Source of the DNA: Alphaproteobacteria bacterium
GTDB lineage: Bacteria > Pseudomonadota > Alphaproteobacteria > GCA-2731375
Direction of reading: 5' to 3'
Assembly: GCA_030746635.1 (NCBI GenBank)
Contig: JASLMH010000008.1
Location: forward strand, 1 to 52,536
DNA length: 52,536 bases
In this document: piece after piece, positions 33,896 through 43,140 of the stretch
Layout of the letters: every line of letters begins with the position of its first letter
How positions within the stretch are numbered: position 1 is the stretch's first letter
The notes under the pieces: generated by a model
Database searches by the model: none
The model's input: the letters and a program-made list of their open reading frames with translations, nothing else
What the model was told of the DNA's origin: nothing
Program-made: the position numbers and the translations under genes

Positions 33896-35325
33896 TCGGC
33901 CGCCTGCGGCAATGGCACCGGGACCGCCACGGCGAGGCCGGGCCGCCACGCTGGTGGCCCGGCAGCCTGGCCGGCCGGGTCGCCCTGTTGCTGGTCGCCT
34001 GCCTGGCAGTGCTGCTGGCGGTCGGTGGCATCCTCTACCTGCACGATCGCCGCCAGCAGACCCTGGAAATGTTCGCCCGCGATCTGGTCGGCCGCGCCGC
34101 CACCATCGCCGAGCTGATCGAGGCGACGCCGACCGCCGACCGCCCGCGTCTGCTGCGCGCCCTGGGCGGTCCCAACATGCGCGTGGGTCTGCGACCGCCG
34201 CACCTACCACCGCCCGGTCGCGATTGGTGGCGGGTGGGCGACCTGCCGGACGAGATCCGCCCGCTCATGAAGTCCCTGGGCGATCGGCCGATCCTGGTAC
34301 GGCTGCTGCGGCCCTGGCACGATGACCCACCGGGCCTGCGCGGCTCGGCGGAGGGGCGTCGTTTTCCCGGTCGCGGCCACCGCCACCGCATCGCCGTCCT
34401 GATCGGCCTGAACGATGGCGCCTGGTTGCGGGTTGGCCTGACCCCGGGACGGCCGGCCTGGCGTTGGGGACCGGGGCCGCTGACCTGGCTGGGCCTTACC
34501 GTGGTCCTGGTGCTGCTGTGTCTGATCTGGGCGGCGCATCGGATGACCCGGCCCCTGCGCCGCTTCGCCGAGGCCGCCGACCGCTTCGGCGTCGACGTGC
34601 GGGCGGCGCCGATGCCCGAGCACGGCAGCCGGGAATTGCGCCGGGCCAGCCGCGCCTTCAACCGCATGCAGGACCGCCTGCGCCGGTTCGTCGACGACCG
34701 CACGATGATGCTGGCGGCGATCTCCCACGATCTGCGCACCGTGCTGACCCGCTTGCGGTTGCGGGCGGAATTCATCGACGACCCCGAGCAACAGCAAAAG
34801 GCCATCGCCGACGTCGACGAGATGCAGGCGATGCTGGACGAAACCCTGGGCTTCGCCCGCGACGACGCCACCGAGGAAGCGCCGATCAAGACGGACCTGG
34901 CCGCCCTGCTGCAAAGCCTGTGCGACAACCTGGCCGACACCGGCCAGACGGCCAGCTTTGACGGCCCGGCCCGCCTGAACCTGCAGTGCCGGCCGGTGGC
35001 CCTGCGCCGGGCCTTCGCCAACCTGCTGGACAACGCCCTGCGCTATGGCGGCGAGGCAACGGTGACGCTGCGCCCTGACGGCGAGGACGCGGTGGTGGAG
35101 GTGGCGGATCGCGGCCCCGGCATTCCGCCGGAAATGCGGGAAAAGGTGTTCACGCCGTTCTTCCGCCTGGAAGGCTCACGCAGCCGGGATACCGGCGGTA
35201 CCGGCCTCGGCCTGGCCGTCGCCCGCTCCATCCTGCGCCGCCACGGCGGCGACATCGTCCTGGCCGACCGCCCCGGCGGCGGCCTGCTGGCCCGCGCCAG
35301 CCTGCCCCTGGCGCCGATGGACTGA
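33892..35325 (+). CDS. Two-component sensor histidine kinase
   Basis: Inner-membrane kinase of 477 residues starting with GTG inside the response-regulator stop. TM1 about 24-48, a periplasmic domain of about 140 residues rich in Pro, Arg and His, TM2 about 198-217, then HAMP, HisKA and HATPase domains. H-box AAISHDLRTVLTRLRLRAE, N-box FANLLDNALRYGGE, G1 VADRGPGIPPE and G2 GTGLGLAVARS are visible. Odd: the usually conserved proline five residues after the phospho-accepting His (HDLRTPLTR) is Val, a change that can alter kinase/phosphatase balance. It pairs with the preceding response regulator. Confidence 0.93.
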   Translation: MIGRLRQWHRDRHGEAGPPRWWPGSLAGRVALLLVACLAVLLAVGGILYLHDRRQQTLEMFARDLVGRAATIAELIEATPTADRPRLLRALGGPNMRVGLRPPHLPPPGRDWWRVGDLPDEIRPLMKSLGDRPILVRLLRPWHDDPPGLRGSAEGRRFPGRGHRHRIAVLIGLNDGAWLRVGLTPGRPAWRWGPGPLTWLGLTVVLVLLCLIWAAHRMTRPLRRFAEAADRFGVDVRAAPMPEHGSRELRRASRAFNRMQDRLRRFVDDRTMMLAAISHDLRTVLTRLRLRAEFIDDPEQQQKAIADVDEMQAMLDETLGFARDDATEEAPIKTDLAALLQSLCDNLADTGQTASFDGPARLNLQCRPVALRRAFANLLDNALRYGGEATVTLRPDGEDAVVEVADRGPGIPPEMREKVFTPFFRLEGSRSRDTGGTGLGLAVARSILRRHGGDIVLADRPGGGLLARASLPLAPMD

Positions 35326-35469
35326 ACACGGTTCCCGCCAGCCCGCTTGTCCCGCACCGGCAATTCCTGTCTGATGGCTGGATCATCCCACCTCGCCTGA
35401 AATCACCCGACCGATGACCCCCGATCGGCGATGTCCTCGCCACCTGACCGATAACCGGAGTACCCAAAC

Positions 35470-36378
35470 ATGAGCAGAATGCCCGCCCTCAGCCTGGCGG
35501 CCGTACCGGGACGGCGCCTGGCCACCCTGGAACTGGCGGCCGAGATCGAGCGCCGCGGCTTCGCCGGCATCTATTGTCCCTCCACCGTCGCCAATGTCGC
35601 GCTCTGTGGTGCCCTGGCCCAGGTCACCTCCGAGATCCCGTTCGGCACCTCGATCGCGCCGATCTATGCCCGCACGGTGCTGGACTATGCCCAGACCGCC
35701 TCGTTCATCCACGAGGTCTCGGGCGGCCGCTTTCGCTTCGGCATCGGCGTCAGCCATGGCCCGTCCCTGAAGCGCATGGGGGTATCCGCCGGCAAGCCGC
35801 TGTCCGACACCCGCGACTTCGTGGCCAACCTCAGGGCGATCGAGCGGGTGGGCGAGCTGCCGCCGATCATCCTCGCCACCCTGCGCAAGAAGATGATCGG
35901 CCTGGCGGCGGAGATCAGCGACGGCATGGTGTTCGCCAACGGTTCGCGCTCGCACATGGCGGCCTCGCTGGCGGTACTGCCGGACGACAAACGCCGGGAC
36001 GACGGCTTCTTCATCGGCAACATGATCCCGACCTGTATCTCCGATGATCTGGAAGCCGCCAAGGCGGTGAACCGCCGCACCCTGACCTCGTACGCGCAAC
36101 TGCCGAACTACCGCAACTATTGGAAGGAAGCCGGCTACGAGGAAGAGATGGCCGGGGTGGAAGCGGCAGTGGCCGCCGGCGAGCCGGAACGGGTGCCCGA
36201 GCATCTCAGCGATCGCTGGCTGGCCGACAACACCCTGTTCGGCACCGCCGCCCAGGTCCGCGACGGTTTGGAGGCCTGGTTCGACGCCGGCATCCGCACG
36301 CCGATCCTGGTCCCCTCCTCGGCCGCCGGCAACCAGATGGTCGCCTTCCAGGAGGTCTTCGCGGCGTTTGAAGCTTGA
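35470..36378 (+). CDS. LLM-class flavin-dependent oxidoreductase
   Basis: Luciferase-like monooxygenase/F420-type TIM-barrel oxidoreductase, 302 residues. Features include ERRGFAGIYCPSTVANVAL, IPFGTSIAPIYARTVLDYAQ, the cofactor-adjacent SGGRFRFGIGVSHGPSLKRM (about 85-104) and C-terminal FGTAAQVRDGLEAWFDAGI. Whether it uses FMN or F420 cannot be told. The ATG at 35470 follows CCGGAGTACCCAAAC (GGAG at 9-12 bp). The preceding 144-bp gap shows no gene. Downstream lies a paired-hairpin repeat that may end the transcript. Confidence 0.85.
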   Translation: MSRMPALSLAAVPGRRLATLELAAEIERRGFAGIYCPSTVANVALCGALAQVTSEIPFGTSIAPIYARTVLDYAQTASFIHEVSGGRFRFGIGVSHGPSLKRMGVSAGKPLSDTRDFVANLRAIERVGELPPIILATLRKKMIGLAAEISDGMVFANGSRSHMAASLAVLPDDKRRDDGFFIGNMIPTCISDDLEAAKAVNRRTLTSYAQLPNYRNYWKEAGYEEEMAGVEAAVAAGEPERVPEHLSDRWLADNTLFGTAAQVRDGLEAWFDAGIRTPILVPSSAAGNQMVAFQEVFAAFEA

Positions 36379-36399
36379 CGGAAAGATTGACCTGCAAAC

Positions 36400-36508
36400 A
36401 TGCTTCGAGACGGGCGCTGCGCGCCCTCCTCAGCATAAGGTTAACTTGTTGAAGATAAATACTCTTTCCTCGTCCTGAGGAGAACCGCAGGTTCGTCTCG
36501 AAGGACGA
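36400..36508 (+). repeat. Paired-hairpin repeat element, copy A
   Basis: A 109-bp element made of two hairpins (36400-36436 with GGGCGC/GCGCCC core; 36470-36508 with GAACC/GGTTC core) joined by a 33-bp AT-rich linker. Each hairpin carries an internal GAG/CTC block, and the sequence motifs (TTCGAGAC, CTCCTCAG, CCTGAGGAG, GTCTCGAAGGA) are of a kind common in alphaproteobacterial intergenic repeats. A second copy in opposite orientation is at 43141-43248. It sits between converging genes, so it may act as a bidirectional terminator. Confidence 0.88.
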
Positions 36509-36551
36509 ATGGGTCTGCTCAGATTTCGGCATCTTGGTGTGGGTTCGCCGC

Positions 36552-37133
36552 TCAGGCGACGGCGGGCAACACCTCATAGCCGAATTCCCCAGCCGCGTCG
36601 GTCAGCCATTGCCACAGGCTGACGGCGTAGCTGCGGGCGGGATAGAGGTCCACCGTCGGGCCGTCGTCCAGGCAGTGGATCAGGCACTGTATGTGGGCGA
36701 CGGCGCTCTGCGGGCAATCGCCCGCCCGGAAGGCCCGCGGATGGAAGTCCAGGCTGCAGCCCTTGGCCAACAGATCGCGCAGCGCCGGGCCGCTCAGGCG
36801 GATCGCCGCCCGGCCATGGCTCAAGTCGGTGACCGCCCCGTCGGCGCCCAGGTCCAGGGTCACCGCCGGTCCGATCAGCCACCATCGTTGCGGCCCGACC
36901 CAGCATATCGAGCGGTCCAGCCCAAGGGTCGAAAGGCAGGGCTCCATGGGCGGCGCCAGCACGAAGGCCTCCTCGATGGCCCCGGCCACCGTCATGGCGG
37001 TGTCGGGGAAAGCGGCCACCTGGGTGATCGCCAGGCCACGGCGCTCGGCCATGGTCACGCCGGCCTGCCGACCGATGCCGCCGGTCCGGTAGACCCCGTC
37101 CAGGGCCGAGCAACGTTCCACGATCTCAGCCAC
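36552..37133 (-). CDS. soxG: Sarcosine oxidase gamma subunit
   Basis: Small gamma subunit of heterotetrameric sarcosine oxidase, 193 residues from a GTG at 37133. It is recognised by DLSHGRAAIRLSGPALRDLL, the conserved KGCSLDFHPRAFRAGDCPQS (about 122-141) and a C-terminal SYAVSLWQWLTDAAGEFGYE. It overlaps the end of soxA by 8 bp and is the last gene of soxBDAG. The fold resembles a fragment of the folate-binding aminomethyltransferase domain. Confidence 0.92.
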   Translation of the reverse strand: MAEIVERCSALDGVYRTGGIGRQAGVTMAERRGLAITQVAAFPDTAMTVAGAIEEAFVLAPPMEPCLSTLGLDRSICWVGPQRWWLIGPAVTLDLGADGAVTDLSHGRAAIRLSGPALRDLLAKGCSLDFHPRAFRAGDCPQSAVAHIQCLIHCLDDGPTVDLYPARSYAVSLWQWLTDAAGEFGYEVLPAVA

Positions 37134-40020
37134 GCATCCGCTCCCCGTCCGGATCGATGAAATGGGCCGAGGTCACCCGCGCCGCCACCACCTCGTTATG
37201 CAGCGGGAAATGGGCATAGACGATCTGGTCCCGCCGTTCGGCGCCGTCGGACAGCAGGGCCAGGGCGATCGGCGTGTCCAGTTCCGGGCTGAAGGCGATC
37301 GAGGTGACGTGACCGAGGGTGTGCACCGGCGGCTTCGCCTCGGCCTCGGTCAGAAGCTGCGCGCCGGCCTTGATCCAGGTCTTCCCATCCACCGGCAGCA
37401 GGCCGACCAGGGCCGGCCGGGCGCCGTCGCCCAGTCCCTCCCGCCCGAGCAGCCGGTGGCCGATGAACGGCTTCTTGCCGCTGACCAGCCGGGCCATGCT
37501 CAGGTCGGCCGGCGTGGTGGTGCCGTTCAGTTCCGGGCCGGCGGCGTGACCCTTCTCGATCCGCATGGTACCCAGGCTTTCGGTGCCGTAGGTCACCAGG
37601 TCATGCGGCCCGCCGGCATCGACGATGGCCTGCCAGACCGCCTGGCCGTAATCGGCCGGCACCGCCACCTCGTAGGCCAGCTCGCCCGAGAAACTGATGC
37701 GGAACAGCCGGCCGGCGACCCCGGCGATACGGCATTCGGCCACCGCCATGAACGGGAAGGCCTGGTTGCCGATATCGATATCGACCAGCCCGGCCAGCAG
37801 CTCTCGTGCCCGCGGCCCGGCGATCGACATTGCCGCCCACTGGTCCGTGACATCCGCCACCAGCACCCGCAGGTCGGGCCAGATGACCTGCAGATGATAT
37901 TCCAGCATCGCCAGCACGGCATGGGCGTTGGCGGTGGTGGTGGTCATCAGATAATGGTGCTCGGCCAGGCGCGAGGTGGTGCCGTCGTCGAACACCAGGC
38001 CGTCGTCGCGCAGCATCAGGCCATAGCGGGCCCGCCCCACGGCGAGGCCTTTCCAGCCGTTGACGTAGACCCGGTTGAGGAACTCGGCGGTATCGGGGCC
38101 CTGGATGTCGATCTTGCCCAAGGGCGAGACATCGCACAGGCCGACGCCGCCTCGGGTGGCGGCGACCTCGCGGGCGCTGGCCTGATCGATGTTCTCGTCG
38201 CCGACCGGATAGAATTGCGGCCGCCGCCACAGCCCGGCGTCCTGCCACGAGACCCCCCGCGCGGCATGCCAACCGTCCATCGGCGTGCGCCGCAGCGGCC
38301 GATAGTGGGCGCCGATCTCGCGCCCGGCCAGGCTGCCCAGGGCGATCGGCACCGCCGGCGGCCGATGGGCCGTCGCCGCCATCGCCGCCAGCGGCTGGCC
38401 GCGGGCCTCGGCCACCGCCAGGCGGGCCGGGATCTGGCCGATCCGCCCCTGGTCCACCCCCATGCCCAGGGTGGTGTAACGCTTCAGGTGCTCGACGGAT
38501 CGATAACCTTCGTCCATGGCCTGGCCGACATCGGCCAAGGTGGTGTCGGTCTGCGGATCCAGGAAGCGCTTGCCCGGCCCCGGCGTGGGCGCCCGTGGTT
38601 CGACGCCGATGCCTTCCGGCGGCACGACATATCCACCGGCGCTGTCGTTGCCCGCCGCCAGGCAGTCGGCCAGGGCGAAACTGCCGGCCGCCGAGCCCAC
38701 CGAGACGCACGCCTGCTTGGCCCGATCCGGCACCAGGCAGCCGAGGCCCTCGTCATGGCGCAGCCGGCCGCCCGATTGCACGTACAGGTCCACCGCCGGC
38801 GCCCAGCCGCCCGACAGGCACAACAGATCGCAGTCGAAGCGGCCCGCGTCGCTATCCACCCCTTGCAAAGTTTTGCCCCCGAGCGCGCGCCGGATCGTGG
38901 CGCCGAAGTGTATCGGCAGTCCCAGATCGCGCACCGTCGCCACTTCCGGCGCCGCCGAGTCGGATCGGCTGTCCAGCACCGCCGCCACCTCAGCGCCGGC
39001 CCGGTGCAGCGCCAGGGCGGTGCGATAGGCGCTGTCGTTGTTGGTGGCGATCACCGCCCGCCGGCCCGGCAAGACGCCGTAGGCGTGCAGGTAGGCGCGT
39101 ACGGCGCCGGCCAGCATCACGCCGGGCCGGTCGTTGTCGGCGAAGGTGAGTATCTGTTCGGTGGCGCCGGTGGCGAGGACGACCCGGCCGGCCCGGATGC
39201 GCCACAACCGCTGCCGGGGCAACCCATCGCCAGGGCTTTCCAGGTGCTCGGTGACCCGTTCGACGGCGGCCACCAGGTTGTGATCGTAATAGCCGAACGC
39301 GGTGGTGCGCGGCAGCAGCCGCACCTCGGCCATGGCGGCCAGCTCCGCCTCCGCCGCCGCCAGCCAATCCAGGGCCGGCTGGCCGTCGATCTCGCGCTCT
39401 TCCTTCCACAGCCAGCCGCCGAACCTTGGGTTCTCGTCCAGCAGCAGCACCCGCCGACCCTCGCGGCCGGCCGCCAGCGCCGCCGTCAGGCCAGCCGGGC
39501 CACCGCCCACCACCAATACGTCGCAATGCAGGTTGCGCGCCTCGTAGCGGTCGGGATCGGGCAGCCGGCTGGCCCGGCCCATGCCGGCGGCGCGGCGGAT
39601 GATGCCCTCGTAGAAGCGCCAGCCCCGGCCGGGCGCCATGAAGGTCTTGTAGTAGAAGCCGGGTGAGAGGAACGGCGAGAGCCAATCGTTCACCTGGCCC
39701 AGGTCGAAGGCCAGGCCGGGCCAGCGGTTCTGGCTCGCCGCGACCAGGCCGTCATGCACTTCCACCATGGTGGCGCGGGCGTTCGGGTCGGTGCGCGCGC
39801 CGCCGTGCAGGGTGACGAGGGCGTTGGGTTCCTCGGCGCCGGCGCTGACGATGCCGCGCGGGCGGTGGTACTTGAAGCTGCGGGCGACCAGGCCGACGCC
39901 GTTGGCCAGCAGGGCCGAGGCCAGGGTATCGCCGGCAAAGCCTTGATAGCGACGGCCATCGAAGGCGAACGAAAGCGGCCGCTCGCGATCGATCAGGCCG
40001 CCCTGTGCCAGCCGGCTCAT
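37126..40020 (-). CDS. soxA: Sarcosine oxidase alpha subunit
   Basis: Large subunit of sarcosine oxidase, which demethylates sarcosine to glycine with formation of hydrogen peroxide and 5,10-methylene-tetrahydrofolate. It has 964 residues. The N-terminal ferredoxin-like domain (GDTLASALLANGVGLVARSF, RPRGIVSAGAEEPNALV) is followed by the NAD(H)-binding domain (VLVVGGGPAGLTAALAAGRE) and a C-terminal aminomethyltransferase-type folate domain (ATRGGVGLCDVSPLGKIDIQ, GPRARELLAGLVDIDI, RIEKGHAAGPELNGTTTPAD). I use the ATG at 40020, which overlaps the soxD end by 4 bases; the frame is open further upstream but only through soxD/soxB sequence. Confidence 0.95.
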   Translation of the reverse strand: MSRLAQGGLIDRERPLSFAFDGRRYQGFAGDTLASALLANGVGLVARSFKYHRPRGIVSAGAEEPNALVTLHGGARTDPNARATMVEVHDGLVAASQNRWPGLAFDLGQVNDWLSPFLSPGFYYKTFMAPGRGWRFYEGIIRRAAGMGRASRLPDPDRYEARNLHCDVLVVGGGPAGLTAALAAGREGRRVLLLDENPRFGGWLWKEEREIDGQPALDWLAAAEAELAAMAEVRLLPRTTAFGYYDHNLVAAVERVTEHLESPGDGLPRQRLWRIRAGRVVLATGATEQILTFADNDRPGVMLAGAVRAYLHAYGVLPGRRAVIATNNDSAYRTALALHRAGAEVAAVLDSRSDSAAPEVATVRDLGLPIHFGATIRRALGGKTLQGVDSDAGRFDCDLLCLSGGWAPAVDLYVQSGGRLRHDEGLGCLVPDRAKQACVSVGSAAGSFALADCLAAGNDSAGGYVVPPEGIGVEPRAPTPGPGKRFLDPQTDTTLADVGQAMDEGYRSVEHLKRYTTLGMGVDQGRIGQIPARLAVAEARGQPLAAMAATAHRPPAVPIALGSLAGREIGAHYRPLRRTPMDGWHAARGVSWQDAGLWRRPQFYPVGDENIDQASAREVAATRGGVGLCDVSPLGKIDIQGPDTAEFLNRVYVNGWKGLAVGRARYGLMLRDDGLVFDDGTTSRLAEHHYLMTTTTANAHAVLAMLEYHLQVIWPDLRVLVADVTDQWAAMSIAGPRARELLAGLVDIDIGNQAFPFMAVAECRIAGVAGRLFRISFSGELAYEVAVPADYGQAVWQAIVDAGGPHDLVTYGTESLGTMRIEKGHAAGPELNGTTTPADLSMARLVSGKKPFIGHRLLGREGLGDGARPALVGLLPVDGKTWIKAGAQLLTEAEAKPPVHTLGHVTSIAFSPELDTPIALALLSDGAERRDQIVYAHFPLHNEVVAARVTSAHFIDPDGERMRG

Positions 40021-40286
40021 TCGCCGTCCCCCAGGGGCTCGCCGGCCGGGCCGCTGGCCAATACCTCGTGGCTCAGGGTATCGCGGCGCAGCCGCAGCCA
40101 TTGCCGGCAACCGTGGCTGTGCTGCCAGAACTCCTGGTGCGGGCCGCGCGGGTTGTCGCGGTCGTAGACATAGGCCAGCCAGTCGGCCTCGGCGGCATCC
40201 TCGGCCGGCCGTGGGCGGCTGGCATCGCCGCCGTAGGAGAACTCGCCGGCATCGCGTTCGCCGCACCAGGGGCACTTGATCAGCAT
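40017..40286 (-). CDS. soxD: Sarcosine oxidase delta subunit (zinc-binding)
   Basis: Short delta subunit, 89 residues. It starts MLIKCPWCGERDAGEFSYGG with Cys5 and Cys8, and has His58/Cys60 in WQHSHGCRQW, matching the CxxC and HxC zinc ligands of the family. It lies 12 bp after soxB and overlaps soxA by 4 bases. It is required for assembly of the heterotetramer and has no catalytic role of its own. Confidence 0.94.
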   Translation of the reverse strand: MLIKCPWCGERDAGEFSYGGDASRPRPAEDAAEADWLAYVYDRDNPRGPHQEFWQHSHGCRQWLRLRRDTLSHEVLASGPAGEPLGDGE

Positions 40287-40298
40287 CCCGCCTCCCTC

Positions 40299-41552
40299 CT
40301 AGTGCGCCCCGGGCACCGGCCCGGCGCCCTTTTCGTCCAGGCAGCGGCCCTCGGCGAAGCGGTCCAGGGTGAAAGCCTGGTTCAGCGCGTGCGGCGCCCC
40401 CTCGGCCAGGGTATGGGCGAACACCCAGCCCGAGGCCGGGGTCGCCTTGAAGCCGCCGTAGCACCAGCCGCAATTGAGATAGAGGCCGTCAAGCGGACTG
40501 GCACCGATGATCGGGCTGCCGTCCATGGACATGTCCATCACGCCCGCCCAATGGCGCAGCAGCCGGGTCCGCGACAGGCACGGCATCATCGAGACGCCGG
40601 CGGCGACCACGTGCTCGATCATACCGAGGTTGCCCCGCTGGGCGTAGGAGTTGTAGCCGTCAAGGTCGCCGCCGAAGACTAGGCCGCCGCGATCGGACTG
40701 GCTGAGATAGAAATGCCCGGCGCCGAAGGTCACCACCGTATCGACCAATGGTTTCAATGGCTCGGACACGCAAGCCTGCAAAAGGTGGCTTTCGATCGGC
40801 AGGCGCAGGCCGGCCAGGGCGGCGACCTGGCCGGTATGCCCGGCCACCGCCAGGCCGACCCGGCCGGCGGCGATGTCGCCCCGGCTGGTGTGGACGCCGA
40901 CCACTCGCTCGCCCTGCATCTGGAAACCGGTAACCTCGCAATCCTGGATGATGTCGACGCCCAGGCGGTCGGCCGCCCGGGCATAGCCCCAGACCACGGC
41001 GTCATGCCGGGCGGTGCCGCCACGGGGCTGCAACAGGCCGCCGTGGATCGGGAACCGCGCGGCCTCGGAGAAATCCAGTTCCGGCACCTTTTCCCGCACC
41101 GCCTCGCGGTCCAGCAGTTCGGCGTCGATGCCGTTCAGGCGCATGGCATTGCCACGCCGCGCGAAGCCGTCCATCTGGGGCTTGGAATGGGCCAGGTTGA
41201 TGACCCCGCGCTGGGAGAACATGACGTTGAAGTTGAGCTCCCGCGACAGCCCCTCCCACAGCTTCATGCCGTGTTCGTAGAACCGGGCGTTGGCGTCGAG
41301 CAGATAGTTGGAGCGCACGATGGTGGTGTTGCGCCCGGTGTTGCCGCTGCCGATCCAGCCGCGTTCCAGCACCGCCACCTTGCCGACGTCATGATTGCGG
41401 GCCAGGTAGTAGGCGGTGGCCAGGCCGTGGCCGCCGCCGCCGACGACGATGACGTCATAGGCGGCCCGCGGCGCGGCATCACGCCAGGCCGGCGTCCAGC
41501 CCACATTGCGGGCCAGGCCCCGGCGCAGGAGGCTAGCGAGGGAGTAACGCAC
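40299..41552 (-). CDS. soxB: Sarcosine oxidase beta subunit
   Basis: Catalytic FAD/FMN subunit, 417 residues from a GTG at 41552. The FAD-binding YDVIVVGGGGHGLATAYYLA (about 32-51) is followed by GSGNTGRNTTIVRSNYL. His183 in GGTARHDAVVWGYAR aligns with the histidine that carries covalent FMN in characterised enzymes (KHD motif). The C-terminal LNCGWCYGGFKATPASGWVF lines the active site. First gene of soxBDAG; the promoter should be in the 123-bp divergent gap before the AhpD-like gene. No folate-cycle or glycine-betaine genes accompany it here. Confidence 0.95.
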   Translation of the reverse strand: MRYSLASLLRRGLARNVGWTPAWRDAAPRAAYDVIVVGGGGHGLATAYYLARNHDVGKVAVLERGWIGSGNTGRNTTIVRSNYLLDANARFYEHGMKLWEGLSRELNFNVMFSQRGVINLAHSKPQMDGFARRGNAMRLNGIDAELLDREAVREKVPELDFSEAARFPIHGGLLQPRGGTARHDAVVWGYARAADRLGVDIIQDCEVTGFQMQGERVVGVHTSRGDIAAGRVGLAVAGHTGQVAALAGLRLPIESHLLQACVSEPLKPLVDTVVTFGAGHFYLSQSDRGGLVFGGDLDGYNSYAQRGNLGMIEHVVAAGVSMMPCLSRTRLLRHWAGVMDMSMDGSPIIGASPLDGLYLNCGWCYGGFKATPASGWVFAHTLAEGAPHALNQAFTLDRFAEGRCLDEKGAGPVPGAH

Positions 41553-41675
41553 GGCGGTGGGCGGTCGTCGACATGGTCAGGCGGTAGATTGTCGGCGCGG
41601 TGGCGGCCGGTCAAGTTCACGAAACCGGCGCGGGGCGATAACATGGGCCGAACGCTTGCCGGAAGGAGAACCGAT

Positions 41676-42251
41676 TTGCCCCGTGTCCGAGAGATCGAGA
41701 TCGAAGAAGTGCCCGAGGAAGTGCGCCCGGTATACCGGCGCTTCGCCACCGACTATGGGCCGTTCCTGAACCAGGTGAAGGTGTTCGCCCACCGGCCGCC
41801 GGCCCTGAAGCACGTCATGGGCCTGTTGCTGGACCTGGCCGACGAGGCGGTGCTGTCGAAACGCTATCTGGAGATCGCCCTGGTGGTGGTCTCGAAGCTG
41901 AACGAATGCGACTACTGCGTCGCCCATCACGCCCCGCGCCTGATCGAGCAGGGCCTGGCGGCGGACTCGGTGGAAAACATCCTGGCCGATCCGGTGCCGG
42001 GCTTCGATGCGGTCGACACCCTGGTGCGCGACTATGCCGTCCAGGTCACCGAACAGCCGGGCCGCATCCGCGACGGCATGTTCGAACGGCTGCGCCAGCA
42101 TTTCAGCGAGGAGCAGATCGTCGAGCTGACCCTGCGCACCGCCCTGTGCGGTTTCTTCAACCGCTTCAACGACGCCATGCAGATCGAGATGGAGGACGGG
42201 GTGCTGGAGGATATGTTGGCCACGGGCGTGGCCGGGGAGGCGGCGCAATGA
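41676..42251 (+). CDS. Carboxymuconolactone decarboxylase / AhpD-like family protein
   Basis: All-helical AhpD-like protein of about 191 residues. The family motif is ECDYCVAHHAPRLIEQG with a CxxC-x2-H redox/proton-relay centre, preceded by KRYLEIALVVVSKLNE. AGGAG seven bases upstream favours a TTG start at 41676; an ATG at 41643 would add 11 residues. Members act as alkylhydroperoxidases or lactone decarboxylases, and the reaction here is not known. It overlaps the following crotonase by 4 bases (ATGA), so they act together, divergent from soxBDAG. Confidence 0.86.
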   Translation: MPRVREIEIEEVPEEVRPVYRRFATDYGPFLNQVKVFAHRPPALKHVMGLLLDLADEAVLSKRYLEIALVVVSKLNECDYCVAHHAPRLIEQGLAADSVENILADPVPGFDAVDTLVRDYAVQVTEQPGRIRDGMFERLRQHFSEEQIVELTLRTALCGFFNRFNDAMQIEMEDGVLEDMLATGVAGEAAQ

Positions 42252-43108
42252 GCTACCGGGACATCCTGTACGAGGTCGAGGACGGCATCCTGACCATCAC
42301 CATGAACCGGCCCGACAAGCTGAACGCCTTCACCAACGTGATGCTGGAGGAGATCGTCGACGCCGTCGATCGGGCGGACGCCGACGACGATGTGCGGGCG
42401 GTGATCTTCACCGGCGCCGGGCGCGGCTTCTGCGCCGGCGCCGATCTTTCGCGCGGCGCCAGCACCTTCGATATGAAGGAGCGGGAGGGTGCGGGACCGA
42501 TCGAGGATTGGCGCGACGGCGGCGGTCTGGTCACCCTGCGCCTGTACGACTGCAAGAAGCCCCTGATCGCGGCGGTGAACGGCCCGGCCGCCGGCGTCGG
42601 CGTCACCATGCAACTGCCCATGGATATCCGCATCGCCTCCACCAAGGCCCGCTTCGGCCTGGTCTTCACCCGGCGCGGCGTCGTCATGGAAGCCTGCAGC
42701 AGTTGGTTCCTGCCCCGCGTCGTCGGTATCAACCAGGCCATGGAATGGGTGATGACGGGACGGGTGTTCCCGGCCGATGAAGCCCTCAAGGGTGGCTTGG
42801 TCAGCCGGGTTGTGGCGCCGGATGAATTGCTGCCCACGGCCCGCGCCCTGGCCCGCGAGATCGCCGACAATACCTCCGGCGTCTCGGTCGCCCTGTGCCG
42901 GCAGATGATGTGGAAGATGCTGGGCGCCGATCACCCCATGGAAGCCCACAAGGTCGACAGCCGCGGCATCCGCACCATGGGACAACTGCCCGATGCCTAC
43001 GAAGGCGTGCAGTCGTTCCTGGAGAAACGGCCCGGCCGCTACACCATGAAGCCCAGCACCGACATGCCGGACTTCTATCCCTGGTGGCAGGAGCGTCAGT
43101 TCGAGTAG
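42248..43108 (+). CDS. Crotonase-fold enoyl-CoA hydratase/isomerase family protein
   Basis: Crotonase-superfamily protein, 286 residues. CoA-binding loop GAGRGFCAGADLSRG and oxyanion-hole segment VNGPAAGVGVTMQLPMDIRI. The subgroup motif ARFGLVFTRRGVVMEACSSW has a Glu in MEACSSW rather than at the two classical hydratase positions (Thr and Phe there), which recalls isomerase-type crotonases. The C-terminus SFLEKRPGRY is typical. It is translationally coupled to the AhpD-like gene. Function is probably hydration or isomerisation of an unusual acyl-CoA. Confidence 0.88.
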   Translation: MSYRDILYEVEDGILTITMNRPDKLNAFTNVMLEEIVDAVDRADADDDVRAVIFTGAGRGFCAGADLSRGASTFDMKEREGAGPIEDWRDGGGLVTLRLYDCKKPLIAAVNGPAAGVGVTMQLPMDIRIASTKARFGLVFTRRGVVMEACSSWFLPRVVGINQAMEWVMTGRVFPADEALKGGLVSRVVAPDELLPTARALAREIADNTSGVSVALCRQMMWKMLGADHPMEAHKVDSRGIRTMGQLPDAYEGVQSFLEKRPGRYTMKPSTDMPDFYPWWQERQFE

Positions 43109-43140
43109 AACCAAGACGCAGATACCATGACCTGCTCGTT

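Noticed and set aside
37126..40473. Reading soxA as a 1115-residue protein from 40473
   Set aside because: The extra 151 codons overlap soxD and the end of soxB in other frames; the ATG at 40020 gives the normal family length and the ATGA overlap with soxD.
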